64,000 nt of DNA from Thermus islandicus DSM 21543 (lineage in GTDB: Bacteria; Deinococcota; Deinococci; Deinococcales; Thermaceae): positions 31,400-95,399 of the forward strand of contig NZ_ATXJ01000007.1 in assembly GCF_000421625.1 (NCBI RefSeq). Direction: 5' to 3'. The notes under the pieces were generated by a model, which was given only the letters and a program-made list of their open reading frames with translations, made no database searches and had not been told where the DNA came from. How positions within the stretch are numbered: the first letter of the stretch is position 1; the number at the start of each line of letters is the position of its first letter. This document shows, piece by piece, positions 56,004-64,000 of the stretch. The position numbers and the translations under genes are program-made.

Positions 56004-57198
56004 GAAAGAAGAAGGAAAAAATGCGAGGAAGCGTTTGCTGGTACTCTCGTTTTCTGACCTTTCCCGGGATGCCAGAGTCAGGCGCCACCTCTTCTACCTA
56101 TCGCAGGAGTATGAGGTGGTGGCTTGCGGCTACGGCGCAAGCGATGTCCCGGGGGTTCGCACCCTCTCCCTTCCCCATCCCCGCCAGGTGAGGGGACTGG
56201 CCTTCTGGCGTGCGGCCAGGCTTGGCCTCCTCCTCAGTGGGGCTTACGGATTGGCCTATGGAGTCTGGCCTTCGTCCCGGCAAGCCTTGCGGGTTTGCGG
56301 GGGGGAGCACTACGATGCGGTGTTGGCCAACGACGTGGACACCCTCCCTGTGGCCTACCGCCTCGCCGAGAAGAGGGGGGTACCCGTCATCCTGGATGCA
56401 CATGAGTACGCTCCCCGCGAGTTTGAAGATCTATTCCTGTGGAGGGTGCTCTACCAAGGATACAAGACCTACCTCTGCCGCAAATTTCTCCCCGGAGTCC
56501 GCCTGATGACCACGGTGTCCTCTGGGATCGCGCAGGCCTACAGGGAAGCCTTTAGCCTCGTTTTCCCAGTCCAGATTCTCCTGAACGCGCCTCCCTATCA
56601 GGACTTACCCGTGCGCCCTGTCTCCCAAGACGGCAGGATCCGCCTCGTCCACCACGGGGCGGCCATCCCTTCCCGTAAGCTGGAGGGGATGATCCAGGCT
56701 CTCCGCTTTCTGGATCACCGCTTCACCCTAGACTTTTACCTGGTCCCCACCCATCCTGACTATCTGGAGCTTCTCAAGCGCCTAGCCGGGGGCGATCCGA
56801 GGATCACCTTTCACCCGCCTGTACCTCCGTCCGACCTAGTGAGAACTCTGAACGGCTACGATGTAGGGGTTTACCAGCTACCTCCTACGAACTTAAACCA
56901 AGCTCTAGCCCTTCCCAACAAGCTCTTCGAGTTCATCCAGGCCAGGCTAGCGCTGGCCATTGGGCCCTCTCCGGAGATGGCCAAGGTGGTGGCGGAGTGG
57001 GGTGTCGGGGTGGTGGCCGAGAGCTTCGAGCCGGAAGCCTTCGCCCGGGTTCTGAGGGAACTCACCCCCGAAAGGGTGAGCGAGATGAAGGCGAGGAGTA
57101 GCAGGGCGGCCGAGGAGCTATGCGCCGAGCGCCAGTACGCCCGGTTCCTGTCCCTGCTTAAAGAGATTTGGGAAGGTCATGACCGTGCCCGTCTATGA
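55996..57198 (+). CDS. Glycosyltransferase (GT4-like)
   Basis: A 400-residue GT-B fold glycosyltransferase. The N-domain has RLLVLSFSDLSRDARVRRH near 13-31 (a common start in capsule GTs), ANDVDTLPVAYRL near 115 and DAHEYAPREFED near 136. The C-domain has VHHGAAIPSRKLEGMIQAL and ALPNKLFEFIQARLALAIG with the donor-binding motif. ATG 55996 overlaps the previous stop by 8 bp. Codon use is visibly less GC-rich than in neighbours, suggesting recent acquisition. Donor and acceptor are unknown. Confidence 0.75.
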   Translation: MTEKEEGKNARKRLLVLSFSDLSRDARVRRHLFYLSQEYEVVACGYGASDVPGVRTLSLPHPRQVRGLAFWRAARLGLLLSGAYGLAYGVWPSSRQALRVCGGEHYDAVLANDVDTLPVAYRLAEKRGVPVILDAHEYAPREFEDLFLWRVLYQGYKTYLCRKFLPGVRLMTTVSSGIAQAYREAFSLVFPVQILLNAPPYQDLPVRPVSQDGRIRLVHHGAAIPSRKLEGMIQALRFLDHRFTLDFYLVPTHPDYLELLKRLAGGDPRITFHPPVPPSDLVRTLNGYDVGVYQLPPTNLNQALALPNKLFEFIQARLALAIGPSPEMAKVVAEWGVGVVAESFEPEAFARVLRELTPERVSEMKARSSRAAEELCAERQYARFLSLLKEIWEGHDRARL

Positions 57199-58270
57199 TC
57201 CCCTGCCTGAGGTGGAGTTCCTCTGGTCTGAGTTGGAGGAGGCCTTCCGCCGGGTGATGCGCTCGGGGCAGTACATCCTGGGCCCCGAAGTGGAGGCCTT
57301 GGAGCGAGAGGCGGCGGCCTACCTAGGGGTGAAGCACGCCATCGGGGTGAACTCCGGAACGGACGCCTTGGTCATTGCCCTCCGCGCCCTGGGCGTGGGC
57401 CTGGGGGACGAGGTGATCACCACCCCCTTCACTTTTTTTGCCACCGCTGAGGCCATCAGCCTGGTGGGGGCGACCCCGGTCTTCGTGGACATAGACCCGA
57501 GGACCTTCAACCTCGATCCAGAGCTTATAGAGCCTGCCCTCACCCCCCGAACCAAGGCCATCCTGCCGGTACACCTCTACGGCCTCCCCGCCGAGATGGA
57601 CCCCATCCTGGAGATCGCCCGAGCCCACGGCCTCAAGGTGCTAGAGGACTGCGCCCAAGCCTTCGGGGCCACCTACAAGGGTAGGAAGGTGGGTACCCTA
57701 GGGGATGCGGGGGCCTTCTCCTTCTTCCCCACCAAAAACCTGGGAGGGTACGGGGACGGGGGGCTCATCGCCACGAACGACGACGGAGTAGCCGACCTTG
57801 CCCGCATGCTCCGGGCCCACGGTTCCCGGAAGAAGTACCACAACGAGATGGTGGGCTACAACTCCCGCTTGGATGCCCTGCAGGCGGCCTTTCTCCGGGT
57901 GAAGCTCAGGCACGTGGACGCCTTCAACGCCCGCCGCCGGGAGGTGGCTGCCAGCTACCACCAGTTCCTTCAGGGGGTCCCGGGCCTGGCCCTGCCACCC
58001 CTGGTGGAGGGCCACGTGTTCCACCAGTACACCGTGCGCATCCTCGAGAGGCGGGACCGGGTGGCCGAGGCGTTAGCGAGGGAGGGGGTGGGGACCATGG
58101 TCTACTACCCCGTTCCCTTGCACAGGCTACCGGTTTATGCGCACATGGGAGCGGCCTTGCCCGAGGCGGAGCGGGCGGCACGGGAGGTGCTTTCCCTGCC
58201 CATGGGGCCCTTCCTGTCCGAGGAGGATCTTTTAAGAGTGGCGGACGCCCTTCGGGGGGTGGGTCAGTGA
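57179..58270 (+). CDS. wbpE: PLP-dependent sugar 3-aminotransferase (WbpE type)
   Basis: A DegT/DnrJ/EryC1 aminotransferase of 363 residues that would convert UDP-3-keto-GlcNAcA to the 3-amino sugar with glutamate. GVNSGTDALVIALRALGVG is near 57, the PLP pocket LEDCAQAFGATYKG near 157 and the Schiff-base lysine in FSFFPTKNLGGYGDGG near 186. It overlaps the upstream GT gene by 20 bp and wzx by 4 bp. Confidence 0.9.
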   Translation: MTVPVYDPLPEVEFLWSELEEAFRRVMRSGQYILGPEVEALEREAAAYLGVKHAIGVNSGTDALVIALRALGVGLGDEVITTPFTFFATAEAISLVGATPVFVDIDPRTFNLDPELIEPALTPRTKAILPVHLYGLPAEMDPILEIARAHGLKVLEDCAQAFGATYKGRKVGTLGDAGAFSFFPTKNLGGYGDGGLIATNDDGVADLARMLRAHGSRKKYHNEMVGYNSRLDALQAAFLRVKLRHVDAFNARRREVAASYHQFLQGVPGLALPPLVEGHVFHQYTVRILERRDRVAEALAREGVGTMVYYPVPLHRLPVYAHMGAALPEAERAAREVLSLPMGPFLSEEDLLRVADALRGVGQ

Positions 58271-59529
58271 TCCGGCCCTTGAAGCGGGTCTGCCAGAGTG
58301 GCTTTGTTCGGAGCGTGGCCGCCGTAGCGGGAGGGACAGCCCTTGCCCAGGCGATTGGGGGTTTGGCCTCTCTCGTCATCACCCGCCTCTACACCCCTGA
58401 GGACATGGCCCTCTGGGGCCTCTTTGTGAGCTTCCTGGGGGTAGCTTCGGTGGTGACCACCCTGCGCTACGAGGTGGCGGTGGTGGCGGCGCGGTCAGAG
58501 GAGGAGGCTCGAGACCTAGCTATCGGTAGCCTGGTCATCTCCGCTGGGCTTTCGCTCGTAGCGGTAGCGGTTTTTGAGTTCCTCAGGCAGAGGGATATTT
58601 TCGGGTACGGCCTCTTCTCCCCTTGGGCCTCCTGGCTAGCAGGCCTTGCCTTAGTGGCCACCAGTTGGGGCATGGTCCTACGCTACAGCATCATCCGACT
58701 GGGCTTTTTCCAAGTCGCTGGACGTTTCAGCTTCTTGCAGGCCTTTTGGGGGGCATTGGCCAAGATGAGCCTAGCCTTTTTGGGTTCGGCAGGTCTCGTA
58801 CTTGGGGAAGCGGTTGGTCGATGGGCGGGCTTAAAAAGCCTTTGGAGGGTTTTTGCGCCATCTATCCCCTCTTGGAGGATCGCGTGGGGCACTCTTTGGC
58901 GGTACAAAAGGTATCCTCTCGTCCAACTTCCCTCTAGCTTCCTGGACACCTTGGCCCTGATGGCATCCGTGCCTGTCTTTACGTTCGTTTTCGGTGCGAC
59001 GGCAGGTGGAGGTCTCGCCTTGGCCCAAAGGATAGTAGGCCTTCCTGTGGCCCTGATAGGTGGATCTGTGGCGGACGTGTTTTACGGTAGGGCGGCGGAA
59101 GTCTTGCGCACGCGACCAGGGGGGGTTTTGGCGTTCTTTCTAGGCACCGCTATGCGGATGTTGGCTCTTGGGGTGGCCTTGGGGATCGCCTTGTGGATTG
59201 GGGGGCCATGGATTACGGTAAGGGCCTTCGGACCCCAGTGGGAGGAAGCGGGTTTGATGCTCCGGGCTATGGCTCCCTGGATGGCTGCCCAGCTGGTTGT
59301 AAGCCCTGTCAGCCGGGTGGTGTTTCTCTCCCCTTACTCTTGGGTTAAACTCGTGTACGATTTTTCCTCCCTTTTGGTCGCTGGCTTGCCCTTATGGTGG
59401 CAGGCCAACTCTGCTGTTTCTGCCTTGTTTCTTATGGCTTGGGCGCAGGTTGTTCTCTTTGTCCTCTACTTCCTACTGCTTCTCGCCATTGTGAGACAGC
59501 TTAGCCATCGTTATGGAGAAAGGCTATGA
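58267..59529 (+). CDS. wzx: Wzx-type polysaccharide flippase
   Basis: A 420-residue polytopic membrane protein (about 12 helices) of the polysaccharide-transporter (PST) family, which would flip the lipid-linked repeat unit. It starts with FVRSVAAVAGGTALAQAIGG near 13 and ITRLYTPEDMALWGLFVSFL near 38, as is typical of O-antigen flippases. It is the least GC-rich gene of the window, with many A/T third positions, a usual mark of exchangeable wzx genes. GTG start, 4-bp overlaps on both sides. Confidence 0.82.
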   Translation: MIRPLKRVCQSGFVRSVAAVAGGTALAQAIGGLASLVITRLYTPEDMALWGLFVSFLGVASVVTTLRYEVAVVAARSEEEARDLAIGSLVISAGLSLVAVAVFEFLRQRDIFGYGLFSPWASWLAGLALVATSWGMVLRYSIIRLGFFQVAGRFSFLQAFWGALAKMSLAFLGSAGLVLGEAVGRWAGLKSLWRVFAPSIPSWRIAWGTLWRYKRYPLVQLPSSFLDTLALMASVPVFTFVFGATAGGGLALAQRIVGLPVALIGGSVADVFYGRAAEVLRTRPGGVLAFFLGTAMRMLALGVALGIALWIGGPWITVRAFGPQWEEAGLMLRAMAPWMAAQLVVSPVSRVVFLSPYSWVKLVYDFSSLLVAGLPLWWQANSAVSALFLMAWAQVVLFVLYFLLLLAIVRQLSHRYGERL

Positions 59530-60611
59530 AAGTTGCGAGTGTTGTCGGAGCCCGACCCCAGTTCGTCAAGGTGGCCGTGGTCTCCCGCGCCCTCAGGGAG
59601 GCGGGGCTTTTGGAGGTACTGGTCCACACGGGGCAGCACTACGACCCTGGGCTCTCCGAGGTCTTCTTCCAGGAGCTAGACATTCCTCCCCCCGACTACC
59701 ACCTGGGCATCGGCGGGGGCACCCACGGAGAGAACACGGGGCGCATGATAGAGGCCATAGAGCGGGTACTCCTGGAGGAACGCCCCGACTGGGTCCTGGT
59801 CTATGGGGATACGGACAGCACCCTAGCGGGGGCCATCGCGGCGGTGAAGCTCCACATCCCCGTGGCCCACGTGGAGGCGGGCCTACGCTCCTTCAACTGG
59901 AGGATGCCCGAGGAGATCAACCGGGTTCTCACGGACCATGCCTCGGACCTCCTCTTCGCCCCCTCCGAGACCGCCGTGAAGAACCTTGTGCGGGAAGGGA
60001 TAGATGTGGAGAGGATAAAGCTGGTGGGGGATGTCATGTACGATGCCGCCCTCTACTACGGGGCCAAGGCGGAGCGGGAAAGCCGCATACTGGAGAGGCT
60101 TGGCCTCAGACCCAAGGAGTACTTGTTGGCCACGGTTCACCGGGCGGAAAACACGGACGACCCCGAGAGGCTTGGGGCGATCCTCGAGGCTCTTGCCCTC
60201 CTGCACAGGGAAATCCCCGTGGTCTTTCCTGTCCACCCCAGGACCCGGAAGCGGGCCCGCGCCTTTGGGCTTGAGCGCTTCTTCAAGGAGCTCCTGGCCC
60301 TAGATCCTGTGGGCTACCTGGACATGCTGATGCTGGAGAAGAACGCCCGCCTTATCGCCACGGACTCGGGAGGGGTGCAGAAGGAGGCGTTTTTCTTCCG
60401 GGTGCCGTGTGCTATCCTTCGCGAAGAGACGGAGTGGCCGGAGCTGGTGGAGCTGGGCTGGTGCACGCTGGTGCCGCCCCAGGACAAGGAGGCGGTCAGG
60501 TACGGACTGACGGCGATCCAGGGTGCACTGGGAAGAGAAGGGACCCCTTATGGGGAAGGAAGGGCTGGGACCGCCGTTGCGTTTTACCTTTTGCATCAGG
60601 GGGTACCTTGA
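59526..60611 (+). CDS. wbpI: UDP-N-acetyl-sugar 2-epimerase (WbpI/WecB type)
   Basis: A non-hydrolysing UDP-GlcNAc 2-epimerase family enzyme of 361 residues. In this context it probably inverts C2 of UDP-diacetamido-glucuronic acid to the manno form. Family motifs are VVGARPQFVKVAVV (6-19), HTGQHYDPGLSEVFF near 37, VYGDTDSTLAGAIAA near 96, HVEAGLRSFN near 116, VHRAENTDD near 205 and DSGGVQKEA near 280. WecB acting on UDP-GlcNAc is the alternative. Confidence 0.88.
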   Translation: MKVASVVGARPQFVKVAVVSRALREAGLLEVLVHTGQHYDPGLSEVFFQELDIPPPDYHLGIGGGTHGENTGRMIEAIERVLLEERPDWVLVYGDTDSTLAGAIAAVKLHIPVAHVEAGLRSFNWRMPEEINRVLTDHASDLLFAPSETAVKNLVREGIDVERIKLVGDVMYDAALYYGAKAERESRILERLGLRPKEYLLATVHRAENTDDPERLGAILEALALLHREIPVVFPVHPRTRKRARAFGLERFFKELLALDPVGYLDMLMLEKNARLIATDSGGVQKEAFFFRVPCAILREETEWPELVELGWCTLVPPQDKEAVRYGLTAIQGALGREGTPYGEGRAGTAVAFYLLHQGVP

Positions 60612-61735
60612 TGGGGGCCAACTCTCTGGGCCGAAAAGTGGCCTACCTTGCCCTGCAGGCCACCCGTGAGGGGCAGGCCTCTCACGCCCACGTCCACGAG
60701 ATCCTCGCTGGCTTGCGCTCGCGAGGCTGGCGGTTGGAGCTCTATGAACCCGGTTACGCCAACAGGAAGGATGCACCGGGGGCCATGGCTCGGGCCCTAG
60801 AGTTTGCGAAAACCCAGCTTAGGCTCTGGCGTTCGGGAAGACCCGATCTGCTCTACATACGCCACCACTTCGCCGCCTGGCCCTCGGCGCTTTGGGCTAG
60901 ACTCAACCGGATCCCTGTCGTTCAGGAGGTCAACGGCCCTTACGAAGACCTCTTTGTGGCCTGGCCGTGGACGGCCAAGCTCAAAGGGCTTTTCGTGTTC
61001 CTCTTGCGCACGCAGATCCGCTGGGCGGACCTCGTCATCGCCGTTACCCCCGGCCTGGCCGACTGGGCCCTAAGGGAAGGGGCAAGGTGGGCGGAGGTCG
61101 TGCCCAACGGGGCCAATGCCACCCTTTTCCGGCCGGATGCCCCCCTCGAGGGGGGCATAGATCTTCCCAATAACTACGTGCTGTTCTTCGGCGCTTTGGC
61201 TCCCTGGCAGGGAATAGACACCATGCTCTCGGCTGTCGAGATGCCGTCTTGGCCCAGAGAGGTGGCGTTGGTGATCGTTGGGGACGGCGCAGAAAGGCCC
61301 AAGGTGGAAGAGGCAGTGCGGGTACACCATCCGAGGGTGGTCTACTTGGGCAAGCAACCCTACCGGGCGATGCCGGGGGTCATCGCCCGCAGTTTGGCGG
61401 TTCTCTCCGTTCAAGAAAGCACTACTAAAAGGCTCGCCGAAATGGGCGCCTTCCCCCTCAAGCTCTTCGAGGCCATGGCCTGCGGGGTTCCGGTGGTTGT
61501 GAGCGACCTCCCGGGCATGGCCCACCTGGTCCGAGAGGGCGGTGTTGGCTGGATCGTCCCTCCTGGGGACGCCCGGGCGGTGGCCGAGGCGGTGGGGCGG
61601 CTCTTCCGCCAAGCGGAGGAGCGGCGGCGGATGGGGATGCGGGGGAGGGAGCTGGTGGAAAGGGCGCACTCTTGGGATCACCGGGCCGCCGAGACCCACT
61701 ATCTTCTCCTGCGCCTCTTGGAAGGGAAGGGCTAA
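60611..61735 (+). CDS. Glycosyltransferase (GT4 family)
   Basis: A 374-residue GT-B glycosyltransferase. The N-terminal KVAYLALQATREGQASHAHV and VHEILAGLRSRGW are followed by VPNGANATLFRP near 170 and VLFFGALAPWQGIDTMLSA near 195. The E-x7-E donor region is FPLKLFEAMACGVPVVVSD near 287. ATG 60611 overlaps the wbpI stop by one base; longer in-frame starts lie inside wbpI and are rejected. Donor and acceptor are unknown. Confidence 0.82.
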   Translation: MGANSLGRKVAYLALQATREGQASHAHVHEILAGLRSRGWRLELYEPGYANRKDAPGAMARALEFAKTQLRLWRSGRPDLLYIRHHFAAWPSALWARLNRIPVVQEVNGPYEDLFVAWPWTAKLKGLFVFLLRTQIRWADLVIAVTPGLADWALREGARWAEVVPNGANATLFRPDAPLEGGIDLPNNYVLFFGALAPWQGIDTMLSAVEMPSWPREVALVIVGDGAERPKVEEAVRVHHPRVVYLGKQPYRAMPGVIARSLAVLSVQESTTKRLAEMGAFPLKLFEAMACGVPVVVSDLPGMAHLVREGGVGWIVPPGDARAVAEAVGRLFRQAEERRRMGMRGRELVERAHSWDHRAAETHYLLLRLLEGKG

Positions 61736-61747
61736 AGGGCGGCACCC

Positions 61748-62860
61748 ATGCGCCTCCTCTACCTCATCACCCGCGCTGAGCCTGGGGGAGCCCAGGTGCA
61801 TGTCCTGGAACTCCTTCGGGGCTTCAGGGGCCGCGCCGAGCTCCACCTGGGGGTGGGGGAGGACCGGCATGGGTTCCTCATAGAAGAGGCCCGGGCCCTC
61901 GGGATAGGGGTCCATATTCTCAAGCAACTCCTCCACCCCATCCGTCCCCACCGGGACCTCCTTGGGCTTTGGGAGGTGGCGGCCCTCCTCAAGCGTCTAA
62001 GCCCTCATCTGGTTCACGCTCACTCCTCTAAGGCGGGGTTCCTGGGGAGACTTGCGGCAAGGGCCTTAGGGGTGAAAAGCGTGTACACCGCCCACGGCTG
62101 GGCCTTCACCGAGGGGGTGCCGGAAGGGCGGAGGAGGCTGGCCCTTGCCATGGAGCGCCTTGCCGGAAGGCTTGGGGACCGGGTGATCGCCGTGTCCCGC
62201 TACGACCGGGACCTCGCCCTCCGCCACCGGGTGGTCTCTCCGCAAAAGCTCAGGGTGGTCTGGAACGGCGTGCCGGAGACCCCCCTGAGGGCCCGCCCCG
62301 AGGCCCACCCCCCGAGGCTCGTCATGGTGGCCCGCTTTGCCCCCCCAAAGGACCATGCCCTCCTCCTCCGGGCCCTTGCGGGCCTAAGGGAGCTTCCCTG
62401 GACCCTGGACCTGGTGGGGGAGGGTCCCCTCCTTCCCCAGGCGCAGGCCTTGGCCCGGGCCCTCGGGCTTGCGGAGCGGGTGCGCTTCCTCGGGGCGAGG
62501 CGGGATGTGGCGGAGGTCCTGGCGCAGGCCCAGGTCTTCGTCCTCGCCACCCACTGGGAGGGCCTTCCCCTTTCCGTGCTGGAGGCCATGCGGGCGGGCC
62601 TTCCCGTGGTGGCCACGGATGTGGGAGGGGTGGGGGAGGCGGTGGTGGAGGGGAATACAGGGTTTTTGGTAGGCCGAGGGGACGAGGTGGGCCTGAGGAG
62701 AAAGCTTTCCCTTCTCCTAGAGAACCCTTCCTTGCGGGCCTCCATGGGCGAGGCGGGGCGGAGGCGGTACGAGGAGGCCTTCACCCTGGAGAGGATGCTC
62801 CTTGAGACTTGGAGGGTCTACGAGGATGTGTTGGTACGAGGGGGCTCTCCGGTAGCATAA
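61748..62860 (+). CDS. Glycosyltransferase (GT4 family)
   Basis: A 370-residue GT4 enzyme of the WbnK/PglH-like kind. LITRAEPGGAQVHVLELLRG (about 6-25), VHAHSSKAGFLGRLAARALG near 96, TAHGWAFTEGVPEGRRR near 118, VARFAPPKDHALLL near 200 and THWEGLPLSVLEAMRAGLPV near 278 are typical. GC content returns to the genome norm. It precedes the initiating transferase gene by 4 bp. Confidence 0.85.
   Translation: MRLLYLITRAEPGGAQVHVLELLRGFRGRAELHLGVGEDRHGFLIEEARALGIGVHILKQLLHPIRPHRDLLGLWEVAALLKRLSPHLVHAHSSKAGFLGRLAARALGVKSVYTAHGWAFTEGVPEGRRRLALAMERLAGRLGDRVIAVSRYDRDLALRHRVVSPQKLRVVWNGVPETPLRARPEAHPPRLVMVARFAPPKDHALLLRALAGLRELPWTLDLVGEGPLLPQAQALARALGLAERVRFLGARRDVAEVLAQAQVFVLATHWEGLPLSVLEAMRAGLPVVATDVGGVGEAVVEGNTGFLVGRGDEVGLRRKLSLLLENPSLRASMGEAGRRRYEEAFTLERMLLETWRVYEDVLVRGGSPVA
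62853..62858 (+). promoter_or_regulatory. -10 box inside the end of the glycosyltransferase gene (leaderless)
   Basis: TAGCAT is followed by six bases and ATG 62865. Its last base is the first base of the TAA stop. It implies an internal promoter within the polysaccharide operon. Confidence 0.4.
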
Positions 62861-62864
62861 CTCC

Positions 62865-64000
62865 ATGGAGGTTTTAGAGGTCGCTCTCCCCGCTCACCCC
62901 TCCCTGGGCAAGGCCCGTTCCCCTTGGCCCCTTTTCCTCGCTCCCTTTCCTGCCCTCCTCGCCCTCCTTCTCCTCTTCCCCCTCCTTCCCAGGGGAGGGG
63001 AAACGTGGCTCCTCCTCGCCCTCACCGCCGCGGCCCACCTTTTCGCTTTTTTCCTCACGGAGAGGATGGCCCGCTACCACGGGCAGGAGGCCCTGAGCCT
63101 CGCGGCCTTTAACCTCCTACTCTTCACCCTCTTCCTCCTTGCGGTTCTCGCCATGGGGAGGCTCTACTACTCCAGGAGCTACCTCCTCCTCGCTACCCTC
63201 TTCGCCTTTCTCCTTCTCCTACTCTACCTCAAGAGAACCCCGCCCCTGAGGCTTGCTCTCCTCCGAGGAGGGGTCTCGGAGAGGCTCGTTGGGCTCTTCC
63301 CCCACCGGGCCTTCCCCCTTGGGAGCCTGGACAGGGTGGAAGGGGTGGTGGTGGACCCAAGGCAGGTGACCCCACAGGCCCTGCCCCTGCTTGTGCGGGC
63401 GGCCCTCGAGGGACTCCCCGTCCTGCATGCGGGGAAGGTGTATGAGGTCCTCACGGGACGGGTACTGTTGGAGGAGTCCGAGGGCGTTTTGGCCGTGGCG
63501 GAGATGGACCCTGGCCTATACCGCCACCTCAAGCGGCCCCTGGAGGTTCTTTTCATTCTCCTCCTCTCTCCTCTATTCTTGCTTATTGAGTCCTTTATAG
63601 CCCTTGCGGTCTACCTAGACCTGGGGAGGCCTGTGTTTTTCGCCCAGGAGCGGGTGGGGCTCGGGGGAAAGCCCTTCAAGGCCTACAAGTTCCGCACCAT
63701 GCGAGGGTGGCCCCGGGAGGGTGCCTACGCTGGGGAGGAGGCGGAGAGGATCACTCCCCTAGGCCGCTTCCTCCGCCGCTATCGCTTGGACGAGCTTCCC
63801 CAGCTCTGGAACGTCCTCAAGGGGGAGATGAGCCTCGTGGGCCCTCGGCCCGAGCAGCGGGTCTTGGCCGAGGCCTATGCCCGGGAGATCCCCCTTTACG
63901 CCCTTAGGCACACGGTGCGGCCCGGCCTCACGGGGTGGGCCCAGGTGCACCAGGGCTACGCCGAGGGGAAGGAGGAAACCCTGGTGAAGCTGAGCTACGA
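62865..64000 (+). CDS. Polyprenyl-phosphate sugar-1-phosphate transferase (WbaP/PssY type), cut by right edge
   Basis: 378 complete codons are in the window and no stop is reached. The N-terminal half has four membrane helices (about 25-45, 50-68, 84-98, 102-120) and a CoA-binding-like domain, as in WbaP-type enzymes. The catalytic half begins at the helix near 228-248 and shows FAQERVGLGGKPFKAYKFRT, RYRLDELPQLWNVLKGEMSL and VGPRPEQ, the Bac_transf signature with its Asp-Glu pair. It then reads RPGLTGWAQVHQGYAE. It would start repeat-unit synthesis by moving a sugar phosphate onto undecaprenyl phosphate. Confidence 0.9.
   Translation, partial: MEVLEVALPAHPSLGKARSPWPLFLAPFPALLALLLLFPLLPRGGETWLLLALTAAAHLFAFFLTERMARYHGQEALSLAAFNLLLFTLFLLAVLAMGRLYYSRSYLLLATLFAFLLLLLYLKRTPPLRLALLRGGVSERLVGLFPHRAFPLGSLDRVEGVVVDPRQVTPQALPLLVRAALEGLPVLHAGKVYEVLTGRVLLEESEGVLAVAEMDPGLYRHLKRPLEVLFILLLSPLFLLIESFIALAVYLDLGRPVFFAQERVGLGGKPFKAYKFRTMRGWPREGAYAGEEAERITPLGRFLRRYRLDELPQLWNVLKGEMSLVGPRPEQRVLAEAYAREIPLYALRHTVRPGLTGWAQVHQGYAEGKEETLVKLSY

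Overview
The window is chromosomal DNA from a member of the genus Thermus. The evidence is the very high GC content, dense gene packing with frequent 4-bp overlaps, and proteins that read as close but not identical relatives of T. thermophilus proteins: the three-subunit cytochrome ba3 oxidase including its 34-residue subunit IIa, MglA/MglB, aminopropylagmatine ureohydrolase, CoaE, LDH and WlbA-type dehydrogenase. No rRNA, tRNA, insertion sequence or CRISPR array was seen, and no stretch over 300 bases lacks a gene.

Layout. 1-5.7 kb: housekeeping genes (end of RNase R, a Memo-domain protein, CCA-adding enzyme, CoaE, an SDR, SufE-like and PlsY-like proteins). 5.8-12.3 kb: a minus-strand branched-chain-amino-acid-type ABC transporter operon (livKHFG, an acyl-CoA ligase, livM). 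12.4-16.3 kb: an argininosuccinate-lyase paralogue, a TDT-family channel, a GalE-like epimerase and a thioredoxin-like protein. 16.4-20.6 kb: an RNA-decay block (rpsO, pnp, RNase J). 20.7-26.0 kb: an MFS transporter, a membrane protein, cytochrome ba3 oxidase (cbaDBA) and the polarity switch mglBA. 26.0-35.1 kb: an M20 peptidase, speB, a secreted hydrolase, a quinate-dehydrogenase-like protein, efp, accBC, an Asp23-family protein, nusB, folD and a DUF212 protein. 35.1-43.6 kb: a membrane-bound Fe-S oxidoreductase, a methyltransferase, TerC, an esterase, LDH, a DUF1517 protein and Lon. 43.6-51.0 kb: bshA (bacillithiol) with a possible 27-codon leader ORF, then envelope genes (LptF/G-like, OstA/LptC-like, O-antigen-ligase-like, a CBM-like protein, a hendecad coiled coil, an LptD/OstA-like barrel). 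51.2-64.0 kb: a plus-strand surface polysaccharide operon running off the right edge.

The polysaccharide operon holds a full gene set (wbpA, B, E, D, I types) for UDP-2,3-diacetamido-2,3-dideoxy-mannuronic acid. It also has an AsnB-type amidotransferase, three glycosyltransferases, a Wzx flippase and an initiating polyprenyl-phosphate sugar transferase. Parts of it have visibly lower GC, as expected for an exchangeable surface-glycan locus.

Two genome-scale patterns stand out. About twenty genes have a TANNNT box placed so that transcription would begin at or within a few bases of the start codon (leaderless mRNA), often overlapping the upstream stop codon or paired back to back in intergenic spaces of 15-17 bp. 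The palindrome CCTCGAGG occurs roughly 55-60 times, nearly always as in-frame Leu-Glu codons, and is rarer in the polysaccharide operon.
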